Below, one piece after another: positions 1 through 8,617 of a stretch of 64,000 nucleotides of DNA; position 1 is the stretch's first letter; every line of letters starts with the position of its first letter. The translations under genes were made by a program, and so were the position numbers. Source of the DNA: Mycobacterium sp. GA-1285 (GTDB taxonomy: Bacteria > Actinomycetota > Actinomycetes > Mycobacteriales > Mycobacteriaceae); NCBI RefSeq assembly GCF_001499905.1, contig NZ_LQIS01000005.1:91814-155813 (forward strand), written 5' to 3'. The notes beneath the pieces were generated by a model, which saw only the letters and a program-made list of their open reading frames with translations, did not search any database and was not told the DNA's origin.

Positions 1-232
1 CATCGGAGAAACGCACCTTGAGAAGTTCGCTGCAGATTTGGTTCAGTGACAACGTCGGCCACCCGTACCAGATCGCCATCACCGGCACGGTCAGCGACCC
101 CTCGATGACCAGGCCGAACAGGCAGACGAACAGGCCGCGCTTGAGCCACTTGTGCATTCGGGCCCAGGTGGGTGTGGTGCCCAGCGGTAGCGACTCGGCC
201 GAATCCTTCGGCTCCACAGCGGAGTTGGTCAC
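1..232 (-). CDS. Membrane protein, N-terminal part only (runs off the window)
   Basis: Only the first 77 codons are present; the gene continues beyond base 1. Translation from GTG (230-232), preceded by an AAAGGA ribosome site, gives a polar 25-residue leader and then a hydrophobic segment (about residues 33-54, [20 protein letters not shown]) followed by a short W-Y-G-W-P-T-L-S stretch. It follows the next membrane protein by 24 bp on the same strand, so it probably belongs to the same operon. The start vaguely resembles AveC-family (spirocyclase-like) membrane proteins of actinobacteria, but this is a weak impression and no function is assigned. Confidence 0.6.
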   Translation of the reverse strand, partial: MTNSAVEPKDSAESLPLGTTPTWARMHKWLKRGLFVCLFGLVIEGSLTVPVMAIWYGWPTLSLNQICSELLKVRFSD

Positions 233-256
233 GATGGTCCTTTCTCGGCTGCCGTT

Positions 257-949
257 CTAGTCGGAGAAGATCTCGCGATTGACGGTGTGCAGGTACGGGA
301 TAGCAAGGAAGGGCGTGATGTAGAAGATGTTGAACGCCCACCACCCGAACACCGGCAGTCCGACCGCCGTGTAGCGGACGTCGGCGTACATCGTCATGTT
401 GAAGATGTAGCCGGTCCACACGATGATTCCGAACCAGCACGTTACGATCGTCCACTGATGGCCCCAGCGCTTCATCTGCAGCAGCGCGATCGCGGCCGCG
501 ATTCGCATGGGGAAGGCGATCAGCACGCACACCATCACCCACGCTTTCTCCCCGGGTGCGCCGGCACCGCCGATCCAGAGTTCGTTGTAATGCCAGAAGT
601 AGCCCGCGTCGATGAGATTGCCCCACGCGGTGAAGACCGTGCGGGTGATCAGGGCGTGGTTCGCGAACAGGTCCAGAGCCCAGCCGATGCTGTTGAGCGC
701 GGCGTCGAGGATGATGACGTATCCGATGAGCGTCACCATCATCGGCCGGACCGACAACCCTTCGCGCTGGGCCTTGCGTAGCAGATAGATGCCGCGGCAG
801 AACACGGGTAGTCCGATGATCCCGAGGACCAGGGTGCCCATGAGCGCGGTGCCGGCGATACACCATCGATCGGCGCGTCGCTGGGCCGCACGCGTCTGTT
901 CCTCGTGCTCACCCATGGTGAGCGACCGGCTCGGCGTCGTAGACGTCAT
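257..949 (-). CDS. Multi-pass membrane protein of unknown function
   Basis: 230 codons from ATG; an internal ATG (MGEHEEQT) eleven codons later is an alternative start. After a charged N-terminus there are about six hydrophobic segments (near residues 30-50, 70-90, 105-120, 135-160, 165-185 and 195-215), rich in Trp, Tyr and His, with a conserved-looking W-H-Y-N-E-L-W loop near residue 117. It sits 5 bp downstream of a 39-codon membrane micro-gene and 24 bp upstream of another membrane protein gene, all on the minus strand, suggesting one operon and possibly one complex. I do not recognise the family. Confidence 0.75.
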   Translation of the reverse strand: MTSTTPSRSLTMGEHEEQTRAAQRRADRWCIAGTALMGTLVLGIIGLPVFCRGIYLLRKAQREGLSVRPMMVTLIGYVIILDAALNSIGWALDLFANHALITRTVFTAWGNLIDAGYFWHYNELWIGGAGAPGEKAWVMVCVLIAFPMRIAAAIALLQMKRWGHQWTIVTCWFGIIVWTGYIFNMTMYADVRYTAVGLPVFGWWAFNIFYITPFLAIPYLHTVNREIFSD

Positions 950-954
950 CGGCG

Positions 955-1074
955 CTACCAGTCCCTGGTAAAGAACATCTGAACCTGAATCGCGAACATC
1001 GTGATCAGCACGCCGTAGATGAAGATCTGAAACGCGATCAAGCCCCGCTTACGCCGTCGATCCTGATCCTGCAT
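955..1074 (-). CDS. 39-residue single-pass membrane micro-protein
   Basis: A short reading frame from ATG (1072-1074) to TAG encodes a basic N-terminus (MQDQDRRRKR), one hydrophobic helix (about residues 11-33, LIAFQIFIYGVLITMFAIQV) and a short F-F-T-R-D-W tail. The positive N-terminus predicts the N-terminus stays in the cytoplasm. It lies 5 bp upstream of the 230-residue membrane protein and 21 bp after another micro-gene, with no room for promoters between them. The tight packing and clean single-helix design support a real gene. Function is unknown; a small structural subunit of a membrane complex is an inference. Confidence 0.65.
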   Translation of the reverse strand: MQDQDRRRKRGLIAFQIFIYGVLITMFAIQVQMFFTRDW

Positions 1075-1095
1075 GACTCTCCTAACCTCGCGTGG

Positions 1096-1254
1096 TCAGA
1101 ACGTGCCGATGTTGCCCAACATCCAGTAGAAGAACGCGACGAGTCCGCACATCACGACCCAGGTCAGAGTCAGTCGCACCATTTCCTGCCACACCGCCGG
1201 CCCCTTCATCTCCGCGAAAAGCTCGATGCCGAACGAGATTATCACCGCTCTCAT
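1096..1254 (-). CDS. 52-residue single-pass membrane micro-protein
   Basis: Runs from ATG (1252-1254) to TGA (1096-1098). The product has an N-terminal amphipathic part (MRAVIISFGIELFAEMKGPA), then a hydrophobic helix (about residues 27-45, VRLTLTWVVMCGLVAFFYW) ending M-L-G-N-I-G-T-F. It is the first gene of the minus-strand membrane-protein run and begins 60 bp after the stop of the acyl-CoA ligase upstream, so it could be the distal part of that long catabolic operon. Family not recognised. The main doubt is the small size. Confidence 0.55.
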   Translation of the reverse strand: MRAVIISFGIELFAEMKGPAVWQEMVRLTLTWVVMCGLVAFFYWMLGNIGTF

Positions 1255-1314
1255 AAACGAGAAGAACTATTTCCACTCACGACGCGGATGTGGGCCGGTC
1301 GTGACGGCTTCGGT

Positions 1315-2760
1315 TCACGCGTCGGCGAGGCTGAGAAGTTCCCGTTTGAGGACCTTGCCGACGTCGTTGCGCGGTAGCCGCTCGACGAACACCACCCGCA
1401 CGGGGACCCGATAGGGCGTCAGTCGTTCGCGACACCACGCGATCAGCTTTTCCTCGCTGAGCCCGCCGTCGCCGCGCACGACGAAGGCCCATGGCACCTC
1501 GCCGAGGCGCTCGTCGGGAACCCCCACCACCGCGGCTTCCCGCACACCGTCGGCGGCCAGCAGCACCTCCTCGACGGTCCCGGGAAACACCTTGAGCCCG
1601 CCGCGGTTGATCATGTCCGACACGCGCCCGTCGAGCCACAGGAATCCGTCCTCGTCGAACCAACCGAGGTCGCCGGTGTGGAACCACCCCTCGTCGGTGA
1701 GCCGGTCGAGGAACGCGGGGTCGATCCTGCGGGCAGCCGTCGTCGGCGTGCGGACCATCACCTCGTCGTCGACGATCGTGACGTCGATGCCCGGAAGCGG
1801 ACGTCCGACGGAACCGAGCTTCGTCTCACCCCATTCACGGGCATCGGCGGCCGACCAGCCGACGACTTCGCCACCGAGTTCGGTTTGACCGTAGGAGTTC
1901 AGCACGAGCACACCGAACTTGTCCCGGAATCGGGCCGCGTGAACCGGTGACAGGGGTGCGGTGATGGACCGGACGATCTTGAGCGGCGACAGATCCGTGA
2001 CCGATTCGTCGTGGAGCACCATGGTCAACGCAGCGGGCGGTAAGACCGTGGAACGCAGTTGGTGGCGCTTCACCAGCGCCGCGAAGTCCGCGGGCGAGAA
2101 CCGGTCCATCAACACGACACCGGAGCCCGCGCGAAAAGCGAACAGCACCTGGTAGATACCGGCCCACAGGGACAACGACAGCGGCACGAGGTTGGGCATC
2201 GGCGCCGTGCCGCGAGGGGCACGTTTCGTCCCACGGAGCTTCTCGAGCAGCCGGTCGATCAGGTCCAGCACGGTCGAGTGGCGCAGCGGCACGGGTTTCG
2301 GCGGTCCGGTCGTCCCCGAGGTGAACTGCAGCAGCGCCACATCGGCGTCGTATCGCCGCGCCTCGTTGGCCGAGTTGGAGCGCCCGGTGAGTGACCACGC
2401 CAAATCCGCCCCGGTGATGACCGGCAACGCGACCGTCGAGAAGCGTTGGGCCAGCTCGGGTGTCGTGATCACCGCCACCGGCTCGAGGGTTTCGAGCTGG
2501 GCGGTCACCTCCGTGTCGGCCGCCCTGGGATTGAGCGGTGTGTAGACACCGCCGGAACGCCAGACACCGAACAGCGCGGCGACAGTCGTGGCGTCGTTGG
2601 GCAACATCGCCGCGACCACCTGACCGGTCGTCAACCCGGCCTCCGTCAGCACACCGCCGAGCCGGTCGGCACTGGCGATCAGGTCCGCGCGTGACACGTC
2701 GACGGCAAGCGTGTGTACCGCGGTGTCGGGAAGACCGGCCAGTAGGTCGCCGAGGCTCAC
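1315..2760 (-). CDS. Class I acyl-CoA ligase (AMP-forming, FadD-like)
   Basis: ANL-superfamily enzyme of 481 residues that would activate a carboxylic acid with ATP and CoA. The P-loop T-S-G-T-T-G-P-P-K-P lies at about 147-156, the adenine-binding S-Y-G-Q-T-E near 275, the W-F-H-T-G-D-L motif near 355, the hinge L-D-G-R-V-S-D-M-I just after it, and the catalytic Lys of N-D-V-G-K-V-L-K-R-E near 470. The GTG start overlaps the stop of the preceding crotonase gene (GTGA), which fixes it; the frame stays open upstream but only as antisense-like sequence. Last enzyme gene of a translationally coupled run down to 7.7 kb. Substrate unknown. Confidence 0.9.
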   Translation of the reverse strand: MSLGDLLAGLPDTAVHTLAVDVSRADLIASADRLGGVLTEAGLTTGQVVAAMLPNDATTVAALFGVWRSGGVYTPLNPRAADTEVTAQLETLEPVAVITTPELAQRFSTVALPVITGADLAWSLTGRSNSANEARRYDADVALLQFTSGTTGPPKPVPLRHSTVLDLIDRLLEKLRGTKRAPRGTAPMPNLVPLSLSLWAGIYQVLFAFRAGSGVVLMDRFSPADFAALVKRHQLRSTVLPPAALTMVLHDESVTDLSPLKIVRSITAPLSPVHAARFRDKFGVLVLNSYGQTELGGEVVGWSAADAREWGETKLGSVGRPLPGIDVTIVDDEVMVRTPTTAARRIDPAFLDRLTDEGWFHTGDLGWFDEDGFLWLDGRVSDMINRGGLKVFPGTVEEVLLAADGVREAAVVGVPDERLGEVPWAFVVRGDGGLSEEKLIAWCRERLTPYRVPVRVVFVERLPRNDVGKVLKRELLSLADA

Positions 2761-3557
2761 GGGTCCGACTCCAGTGGCAGCCAGTTCGGGGTCCGCTTGT
2801 CGGCGAACGCCTTTGGCCCCTCGTCCTGGTCGGGGTGACCCCATATCGACGTCAGGTGCTTGGCCCCCTCCCGGCATGCGTCGGTGAGGCCGTGCTCGAG
2901 CGCGCCCCACAGGGCGCGTTTGGTGGCCCGCATCGCGGCGGGTGAGTTCCTGGCGATCTTCTCCGCCAATTCCTGCGCGGCATCGCGCAGTGTGTCGGGC
3001 GGATCGGCGATCTGGCTGATCATGCCCAGTTCGTATGCCCGCTGGGCACTGAGCCGCTCGTGGCTGCCGACCAGAGCCATCCGTAGTACCGCCTCGGCGG
3101 GCATCTTTCGCATCAGCGCGATCGTCTCCAGGGCGCTGACCTGACCGATGGATACGTGCGGGTCGACGAATGTGGCATCCGATGCCGCGATGACGATGTC
3201 GGCGTCGGCGATCCAGTGCAGGCCGCCACCGGCGCATACCCCGTTGACCGCGGTGATGACGGGCTTCCCGACATTGCAGTGCCAGCCGGTCAGCTTCAAG
3301 TCCAACGTCTGCATGGCTTCCCGGTATTGCTGCACGCCTTCACCGTCGAGATCGTCGACGTCGGCGCCGACCTGAAAAGCCCTGCCGTTGCCGGTGTGCA
3401 CGATCACCCGCACATCGGGGTCGGCGTCCAGTTCGGCCCACGCCTGGGGAAACTCTTCGCGCATCACCGCGTCGTAGGCGTTGAGTCGCTCGGGCCGGTT
3501 GTTGACGATCCAGCCGACCGGCCCTCGGCGCTCGACGATCAGCCGCTGATACGTCAC
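2757..3557 (-). CDS. Crotonase-family protein (enoyl-CoA hydratase/isomerase-like)
   Basis: 266 residues, the usual crotonase length. The first oxyanion-hole segment is F-Q-V-G-A-D-V near residue 65 and the second is V-C-A-G-G-G-L-H near residue 113. Where classical hydratases have P-E in the catalytic loop, this protein has F-V-D-P-H-V, so the first catalytic Glu appears replaced by His; it may be an isomerase, hydrolase or unusual hydratase. The GTG start overlaps the upstream crotonase stop by four bases and its own stop overlaps the ligase start, so the three are translationally coupled. Closely similar to the next gene, probably by duplication. Confidence 0.88.
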   Translation of the reverse strand: MTYQRLIVERRGPVGWIVNNRPERLNAYDAVMREEFPQAWAELDADPDVRVIVHTGNGRAFQVGADVDDLDGEGVQQYREAMQTLDLKLTGWHCNVGKPVITAVNGVCAGGGLHWIADADIVIAASDATFVDPHVSIGQVSALETIALMRKMPAEAVLRMALVGSHERLSAQRAYELGMISQIADPPDTLRDAAQELAEKIARNSPAAMRATKRALWGALEHGLTDACREGAKHLTSIWGHPDQDEGPKAFADKRTPNWLPLESDP

Positions 3558-4366
3558 GAAGCCTCCACCGATTCGAGCCGTTGCCACTGCGCTGGACGCT
3601 TCTCCCGCCACGCCCGCACTCCCTCGGCATGGTCGGGGTGGTCCCGCAACCGCCAGATCTCCTCTGTTGCCGCCGCCTTGGCCTCGGAGAGGCCGACTTC
3701 CAGCGAGTGCCACAACGCCTTCTTGGTCGCCCGCATCGCGGTGGGCGAGTTGGTCGCGATCGCCGCGGCGAGCTGGTCGGCCTCAGCACGGAGCCGGTCG
3801 GCGGGCACGACCTGTGAGACGATGCCCAATTCGTATGCGCGCTGCACCGAGATCCGCTCGCCATTGCCGCTCAACGTCATTCGGGTGATGGCCTCCATCG
3901 GTGACTTACGCAGGAGGGTGATCGCCTCGTACGCGACCGCCTGCCCCACCGAGACGTGCGGGTCGACGAACGACGCCGCCTCCGCAGCGATCACGATGTC
4001 CGCGTCGGCCACCAGATGCAGACCACCGCCCGCGCACACCCCGTTCACCGCCGCGATCACCGGCTTCCACACTCCGCAATGCCACGAGGAGATCTTCAGC
4101 TCCGCGTCACGTGTGCGGCGCGAATGACGCCGCATGGCCTGCTTGTCGTGGGCGACCTGCACCACGTCCATTCCGGTGCAGAACGCCTTGCCGTTCGCGG
4201 CGTTGACGATGACGCGCACATCGGGATCCGCGTCCAGCTCTGCCCACGCGGCCTCTAGTTCGTCCAGCATCAACGCGTCGAACGCATTGCCGGCCTCGGG
4301 CCGATTCAGCACGAGCCACCCGATGCCGTCGGAGCTGTCGACGATCAACCGCGCATATTCGGTCAC
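3554..4366 (-). CDS. Crotonase-family protein (enoyl-CoA hydratase/isomerase-like)
   Basis: 270 residues. The oxyanion-hole segments are F-C-T-G-M-D-V near 61 and V-C-A-G-G-G-L-H near 117. The catalytic loop reads F-V-D-P-H-V-S-V-G with His in place of the usual Glu, the same change as in its downstream neighbour, with which it shares long stretches (for example R-A-Y-E-L-G and P-T-A-M-R-A-T-K). GTG was chosen as start because it overlaps the acyl-CoA dehydrogenase stop (GTGA); an upstream in-frame ATG at 4402 would extend into that gene. A tandem paralogue pair in the middle of the catabolic operon. Confidence 0.88.
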   Translation of the reverse strand: MTEYARLIVDSSDGIGWLVLNRPEAGNAFDALMLDELEAAWAELDADPDVRVIVNAANGKAFCTGMDVVQVAHDKQAMRRHSRRTRDAELKISSWHCGVWKPVIAAVNGVCAGGGLHLVADADIVIAAEAASFVDPHVSVGQAVAYEAITLLRKSPMEAITRMTLSGNGERISVQRAYELGIVSQVVPADRLRAEADQLAAAIATNSPTAMRATKKALWHSLEVGLSEAKAAATEEIWRLRDHPDHAEGVRAWREKRPAQWQRLESVEAS

Positions 4367-5610
4367 GAGCGTGGAATCTCTCGCCAGGGCTTGCCTTTCC
4401 ACGGGTCGGGCTCCTTGGGTAGACCGAGTACACGCTCACCGAGGATGTTCTTGTTGATATCGGTCGTACCGCCCTCGGTGCCGTTGGCGAGGCTGCGCAT
4501 CATGCCGTGCACTTCGCGAGGCATCGCGTCCGGATCGTCGGTCGCGGCCCACGCCACCGCCGCGGTGCCCAACAGGTCGACCATCAGGTCCTGGATCTGC
4601 TGGTTGAGCGTGGCTTGGTGGACTTTGCCGATCGAGGAAGCCGCGCCGGGAGACTGACCGGCCGAGAGCGCCGCGCGCACACGCGCGTTGGTCCATCCGC
4701 GGATCTGCTCTTGAGCCCAGAGCCGCATGATCTTGTTGCGTACCACGGGGTCGTCCCACCGACCCGTTTCCTTGGCCAGTGAGATCAGCCGTTCCGCGCT
4801 GGACCCCCCGAGCCGGCCCATGCCGCCGGATCCGGAGCCCGAGACCATCTGGCGCTCGCTCGACAAGGTCGACGCGCTGACCCGCCATCCGTCGTTGACG
4901 TCTCCCACCCGATGAGCGTCGGGCACGCGCGCGCCGTCGAGGAAGACTTCGTTGAACTCCGCCTCGCCGGTGATCTGGCGCAGCGGCCGCACGTCGACGC
5001 CGGGTTGGCGCATGTCGAGCAGAAAGTACGTGATGCCTTTGTGTTTCGGCTGATCGGGGTCCGTACGGGCCAGCAGGATCGCGAAGTCCGCTTCATCTGC
5101 CCAGGTCGTCCACACCTTCTGTCCGGAGATCACCCAGTGGTCTCCGTCGCGCACCGCCCGGGTCGCCAGCGAGGCGAGGTCCGAGCCGGCCCCGGGTTCG
5201 CTGAACAGCTGACACCACTTCTCCTCGTTGCGGACGATGGGCGGCAGAAAGCGCCGCCGTTGCTCTTCGGTTCCGTGGCTGAACAGCGCCGCGGCAGCGT
5301 TGTTCAGGCCCAACGGATTGAGGCGGGTCAGCCGTAGTGGTGCGAGCACGCTCTCGATGGCGCGAGCGACGTCGTTCCCGATTCCGAGACCGCCGTGTTC
5401 GGGTCGCCAAGTCGGTGCCACGAGACCGGAGCGGGCGAAGGCCGGATACCAGTCCCGGTAATCCTGTGGCGTGCGCACGGCCCGCAACGCGGCGGACCCC
5501 TCGACCGCCGCCGCTCGCCACTCGGACGGCACCTCTGCCTCGACCCACTGCCGAACCACCGCGACGGCGTCGTCGGCGGTGGTCTCGGCGGTGATCGGCA
5601 GTGGTGTCAT
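4363..5610 (-). CDS. Acyl-CoA dehydrogenase (FadE-like)
   Basis: Flavin-dependent acyl-CoA dehydrogenase of 415 residues that would introduce the alpha,beta double bond into an acyl-CoA. The N-terminal helical domain is followed by the FAD/substrate signature F-S-E-P-G-A-G-S-D-L-A near residue 133 and W-V-I-S-G-Q-K-V-W-T near 157. The C-terminal signature E-G-G-T-T-D-I-N-K-N-I-L-G-E near 388 marks a full-length subunit. The ATG start lies 7 bp after the upstream crotonase stop; longer in-frame starts would overlap that gene. Co-transcribed with crotonase and ligase genes, consistent with one beta-oxidation pathway. Confidence 0.92.
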   Translation of the reverse strand: MTPLPITAETTADDAVAVVRQWVEAEVPSEWRAAAVEGSAALRAVRTPQDYRDWYPAFARSGLVAPTWRPEHGGLGIGNDVARAIESVLAPLRLTRLNPLGLNNAAAALFSHGTEEQRRRFLPPIVRNEEKWCQLFSEPGAGSDLASLATRAVRDGDHWVISGQKVWTTWADEADFAILLARTDPDQPKHKGITYFLLDMRQPGVDVRPLRQITGEAEFNEVFLDGARVPDAHRVGDVNDGWRVSASTLSSERQMVSGSGSGGMGRLGGSSAERLISLAKETGRWDDPVVRNKIMRLWAQEQIRGWTNARVRAALSAGQSPGAASSIGKVHQATLNQQIQDLMVDLLGTAAVAWAATDDPDAMPREVHGMMRSLANGTEGGTTDINKNILGERVLGLPKEPDPWKGKPWREIPRS

Positions 5611-5617
5611 GTCCGCC

Positions 5618-6424
5618 TCAACGACCCTTGAATTTTGCGCGTCGCTTGTCCCGGAAGGCGGCCAGACCCTCCTTGAAATCATCGCTGCGAATGGATAATT
5701 CGAGTGCCATCGCCTCATTCTGAAGATGACGATCGAGATCCAGGCCGTTGCCGCTGTGCAGCAGCCACTTGGTGAGTCCGAGCGCCACCGTCGGCGCCGC
5801 ACTCAATCGATCGACGAGGCCCTTTGCCGCATCCTCGAGTTCGGCGTCGGGGTAGGAGCCGTGGATGATGCCCCACTGCGCTGCGGTGGTCCCGGGCAGT
5901 TCCTCGCCGAGCATCAACAGCTGGCGCGTGCGGACCATCCCGACGAGTCGTGGCAGCAGCCAGGCCGCACCGCTGTCGGGCGTGAAGCCGCGCGCCATGA
6001 ACGGTTCCCAGAACACGGCATTTTCGGCCGCGACGCAGAAGTCCGACGCCAAGGCGATGTGGAAACCCAATCCGGCAGCCCAGCCGCGAACCACAGCGAC
6101 GACAGGCACCTGAGTCTCGAGCAGCAAGGCAATGAGCCTGTTGGCTTTGTTGGGTAGCCGTCGCTGCGTGCTTCCCACGCGGGGTTTGCGTTCCGACTTG
6201 GCGTTGTTGGCCACCAGATCGGAGCCGGCGCAGAAGTCCGGACCTTCGGCGTCGACCCGGATGACACGGACCGATTCATCGGTTCCGGAGCGGACCAGGT
6301 GCCCGATCATCGCGTCGAGCATGGTGTCATCGACCGCGTTTCGACGTTGAGGCCGGTCCAGGGTCAGCCGCAGAACCGGCCCCTGTTGTTCGGCCCGAAG
6401 TCCGGGAACGCTCGAGTACGTCAC
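5618..6424 (-). CDS. Crotonase-family protein, PaaG-like (enoyl-CoA isomerase/hydratase)
   Basis: 268 residues from GTG. The first oxyanion segment is F-C-A-G-S-D-L near residue 64, and the second loop is R-G-W-A-A-G-L-G-F-H near 114. The active-site loop G-F-T-P-D-S-G near 147 carries the Asp that PaaG-type isomerases use, followed by W-L-L-P-R-L-V-G. This differs from the D-P-H type found in the two crotonases downstream. It therefore more likely isomerises an enoyl-CoA or acts on a ring substrate; that is inference from motif. Seven-bp gaps separate it from its neighbours in the operon. Confidence 0.87.
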   Translation of the reverse strand: MTYSSVPGLRAEQQGPVLRLTLDRPQRRNAVDDTMLDAMIGHLVRSGTDESVRVIRVDAEGPDFCAGSDLVANNAKSERKPRVGSTQRRLPNKANRLIALLLETQVPVVAVVRGWAAGLGFHIALASDFCVAAENAVFWEPFMARGFTPDSGAAWLLPRLVGMVRTRQLLMLGEELPGTTAAQWGIIHGSYPDAELEDAAKGLVDRLSAAPTVALGLTKWLLHSGNGLDLDRHLQNEAMALELSIRSDDFKEGLAAFRDKRRAKFKGR

Positions 6425-6431
6425 TGCTGGC

Positions 6432-7691
6432 TCAACGCTCGGCGAACCGGTCTGAGACGACCGTCAACAGATCGGCGAGGTTGGTTGCCCCGCCGGGTGG
6501 TTCCGGCAGGCGTATGGGGCCGTGCCTTCTGCTGGGCAGCAGAATGGTGGCGTGTCCCGGCGTCGTCACCTGGCCGCGATGATTGGTCGCCGCGAGATTC
6601 AGGTCGACCGCTGGGCGTTCACCGTCGGCGAGGTACTTGCGGGTGACGGTGCCGGTGATGGTGTGCAGATCGCCGACGTAGTTGAACAACCGGAACTCGC
6701 AATCCAGCTTCCACAGCCAGCCGTCGTCACCCATCCAGTCGGTGCACAGATGGATGAGCCACGTCTCGCGCATGCGCCCGTAGTCGAATGTCGTCGGGTT
6801 GCCCGCGTTGCGCGCGGCGCCCGGGTCCCAGTGCACGCGCTGTTGGACGTCGGGGACACCGTGCTCGTTGAGTGTGTAGAACCGCGGAATCCGTTGCCTG
6901 TTGCGCCAGGCCAGTCGCAGGGGCCGCACCCCGTACATGCCCATGCCCATGCCGACGTGCCAGCACACCATGTCGGTGACGGTGAGCGGACCCTTGGTGA
7001 GCGGGCCGATTTCGTCTCCCTCTGCGATGTCCTCCCACCACCGCGGTTCGGTGCCCCGGGGTGCCTCGCGTGCGTACCGCGCGTCGATCTCGGCGATCTC
7101 GTCGGCGCTCCACGTCTTGAGCTCCACGGCCTCGTACTTCTTGCGTCCCCTGGCCTTGCTGCGCTCGGTGCGGATCATGTTGCGGTACTGGCCGCCGAGG
7201 AGGACCCCGCCCTCGTCCTGGAATACCTGCGCCGACCATTCGTGCACAGCGCGGGCGGCGAACTCGCTGCTCTTGTCCAGTGCGGCGACAAGGGCGTTGC
7301 GCCGGAAAATCCGGCGGTTCGCCCGCAGCGGCGCCCACCACTCGCGCGACGAGGCAGCATAGAAAGCGTGGACGCCGCGCAGCGGGTCACCGGTCGTCAG
7401 TTCCCGATCATGCTCGGAGAGTTCGGTGACCTCGTCCTCGCCGATCAGGGTGTCGCCGCCGATCAGTGCGGGCGGCGCGATCGGTTCACCCCAGACCGAT
7501 TTCGTCGCGTATTCGGGCTCGGACCACAGCGGGTTGGCGTCGCCGTAGCTTTCCGCGACGATCCGGAACGTGTCTTCGTTTGGCCGACGGTAATGCGGCG
7601 GTTGGGTGTGCGGGACGGCGACGCCGATGCGGGCGCGTAACCTGGCCAGACCCTCATCCGTGATATGGCCCGTTGCCGAGGACTGGGTCAC
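6432..7691 (-). CDS. MaoC/FAS1-like double hot-dog acyl dehydratase
   Basis: 419 residues from GTG at 7691, preceded by GAGGAGG at a good distance. The N-terminal half (about 20-180) looks like a MaoC_dehydrat_N domain; the C-terminal half (about 220-400) is a second hot-dog domain with W-H-V-G-M-G-M-G-M-Y and the F-D-Y-G-R-M-R-E-T-W-L-I-H stretch. Such proteins hydrate or dehydrate 2-enoyl/3-hydroxyacyl-CoAs, often bulky ones. An in-frame ATG at 7730 would add M-C-R-T-E-E-A-R-T-E-E-A-C, encoded by a 15-bp duplication. First gene of the minus-strand operon, divergent from the next crotonase gene. Confidence 0.85.
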   Translation of the reverse strand: MTQSSATGHITDEGLARLRARIGVAVPHTQPPHYRRPNEDTFRIVAESYGDANPLWSEPEYATKSVWGEPIAPPALIGGDTLIGEDEVTELSEHDRELTTGDPLRGVHAFYAASSREWWAPLRANRRIFRRNALVAALDKSSEFAARAVHEWSAQVFQDEGGVLLGGQYRNMIRTERSKARGRKKYEAVELKTWSADEIAEIDARYAREAPRGTEPRWWEDIAEGDEIGPLTKGPLTVTDMVCWHVGMGMGMYGVRPLRLAWRNRQRIPRFYTLNEHGVPDVQQRVHWDPGAARNAGNPTTFDYGRMRETWLIHLCTDWMGDDGWLWKLDCEFRLFNYVGDLHTITGTVTRKYLADGERPAVDLNLAATNHRGQVTTPGHATILLPSRRHGPIRLPEPPGGATNLADLLTVVSDRFAER

Positions 7692-7695
7692 GCAT

Positions 7696-7725
7696 GCCTC
7701 CTCAGTTCGGGCCTCCTCAGTTCGG
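7696..7725. repeat. Perfect 15-bp tandem duplication containing the Shine-Dalgarno
   Basis: The unit GCCTCCTCAGTTCGG occurs twice head to tail (7696-7710 and 7711-7725). On the minus strand each copy carries GAGGAGG, so the dehydratase gene has two ribosome-binding sequences 15 bp apart, the proximal one well spaced from the GTG start at 7691. In the longer reading frame the duplication would encode R-T-E-E-A twice. Confidence 0.9.
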
Positions 7726-7795
7726 CACATAACGTCGGTGGGACCGTCCGCGGAAATTAAGATACCCGAAAAACGGAAACGTCGTTAACGCAGGG

Positions 7796-8614
7796 GTGAG
7801 CGAGTTGGCTCAAGAGCAGTCGGGCATCGACAGCGCGGTCGGATCTGACGGTGTATGCCGGATCACCATCGATCGCGCGGATTCTGCAAACTCGTTGTCT
7901 CCGTTGGCACGTGACGCTCTCACCGAAGCGTTCGAGAAGGCCGGCGATGATCCGTCCGTGCGTAGCGTGTTGCTGCGAGCGACGGGTGACCGGCACTTCT
8001 GCTCGGGTGCGGGTTTGGGCCCGCAATCGGCAGCGCCCGCCACGGAGAAGAGGCCCGGGGACGTCGCCTTGATGTTGCAGAAGGGTTATCAGCGATTGGT
8101 CTCGGCTGTGCTCGATTGCGACAAGCCGGTCGTCGCCGCGGTCAAGGGTGCCGCGGCGGGTGCCGGCGCCAGCCTGGTGCTCGCCTGCGATCTGGTCGTC
8201 ATGTCGACCGAGGCACGCCTGGTGGAGGCATTCGTACACCGCGGCATACTGCCGGATTCGGGCGCGATACACCTTCTGACCAGGATCGTCGGATTGCGCA
8301 AGGCCACCGAACTCCTGATGCTCGGAGAACCCGTCGACGCCGCGACCTGCGAGCGACTCACCTTGGCGAACCGCGTGGTCGCGCCGGAGGAGACCGACGC
8401 GGTCGCCGAGGAACTGGCCCGTCGCCTGGCCGCAGGCCCCACTGTCATGTTGGCACTGACCAAACGCCTGCTGTCCGTGTCGTCGGAGTCGGGCCGCGAC
8501 CGGGCCTTCGAACAAGAGGCTTGGGCGCAGGAGGTGGTGTCGTGGACCGCCGACCTGCAGGAAGGTTTGCGGTCGTTCGCCGAGCGCCGCCCGCCGATCT
8601 TCCAGGGCCGCTGA
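7796..8614 (+). CDS. Crotonase-family protein, PaaG-like (enoyl-CoA isomerase/hydratase)
   Basis: 272 residues from GTG. The first oxyanion motif is F-C-S-G-A-G-L near residue 68; the second is K-G-A-A-A-G-A-G near 117. The loop G-I-L-P-D-S-G near 149 holds the PaaG-type Asp, as in the crotonase at 5.6-6.4 kb, to which it is clearly related along its length (E-L-L-M-L-G-E, A-L-T-K-R-L-L). It is transcribed divergently from the dehydratase gene with a 104-bp shared promoter region (7692-7795), and runs convergently into the SDR gene with a 3-bp gap. Confidence 0.88.
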   Translation: MSELAQEQSGIDSAVGSDGVCRITIDRADSANSLSPLARDALTEAFEKAGDDPSVRSVLLRATGDRHFCSGAGLGPQSAAPATEKRPGDVALMLQKGYQRLVSAVLDCDKPVVAAVKGAAAGAGASLVLACDLVVMSTEARLVEAFVHRGILPDSGAIHLLTRIVGLRKATELLMLGEPVDAATCERLTLANRVVAPEETDAVAEELARRLAAGPTVMLALTKRLLSVSSESGRDRAFEQEAWAQEVVSWTADLQEGLRSFAERRPPIFQGR

Positions 8615-8617
8615 CGC

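Noticed and set aside
7741..7795. Palindrome AACG-T-CGTT in the divergent promoter
   Set aside because: Four-base arms with no extension; too short to call as an operator.
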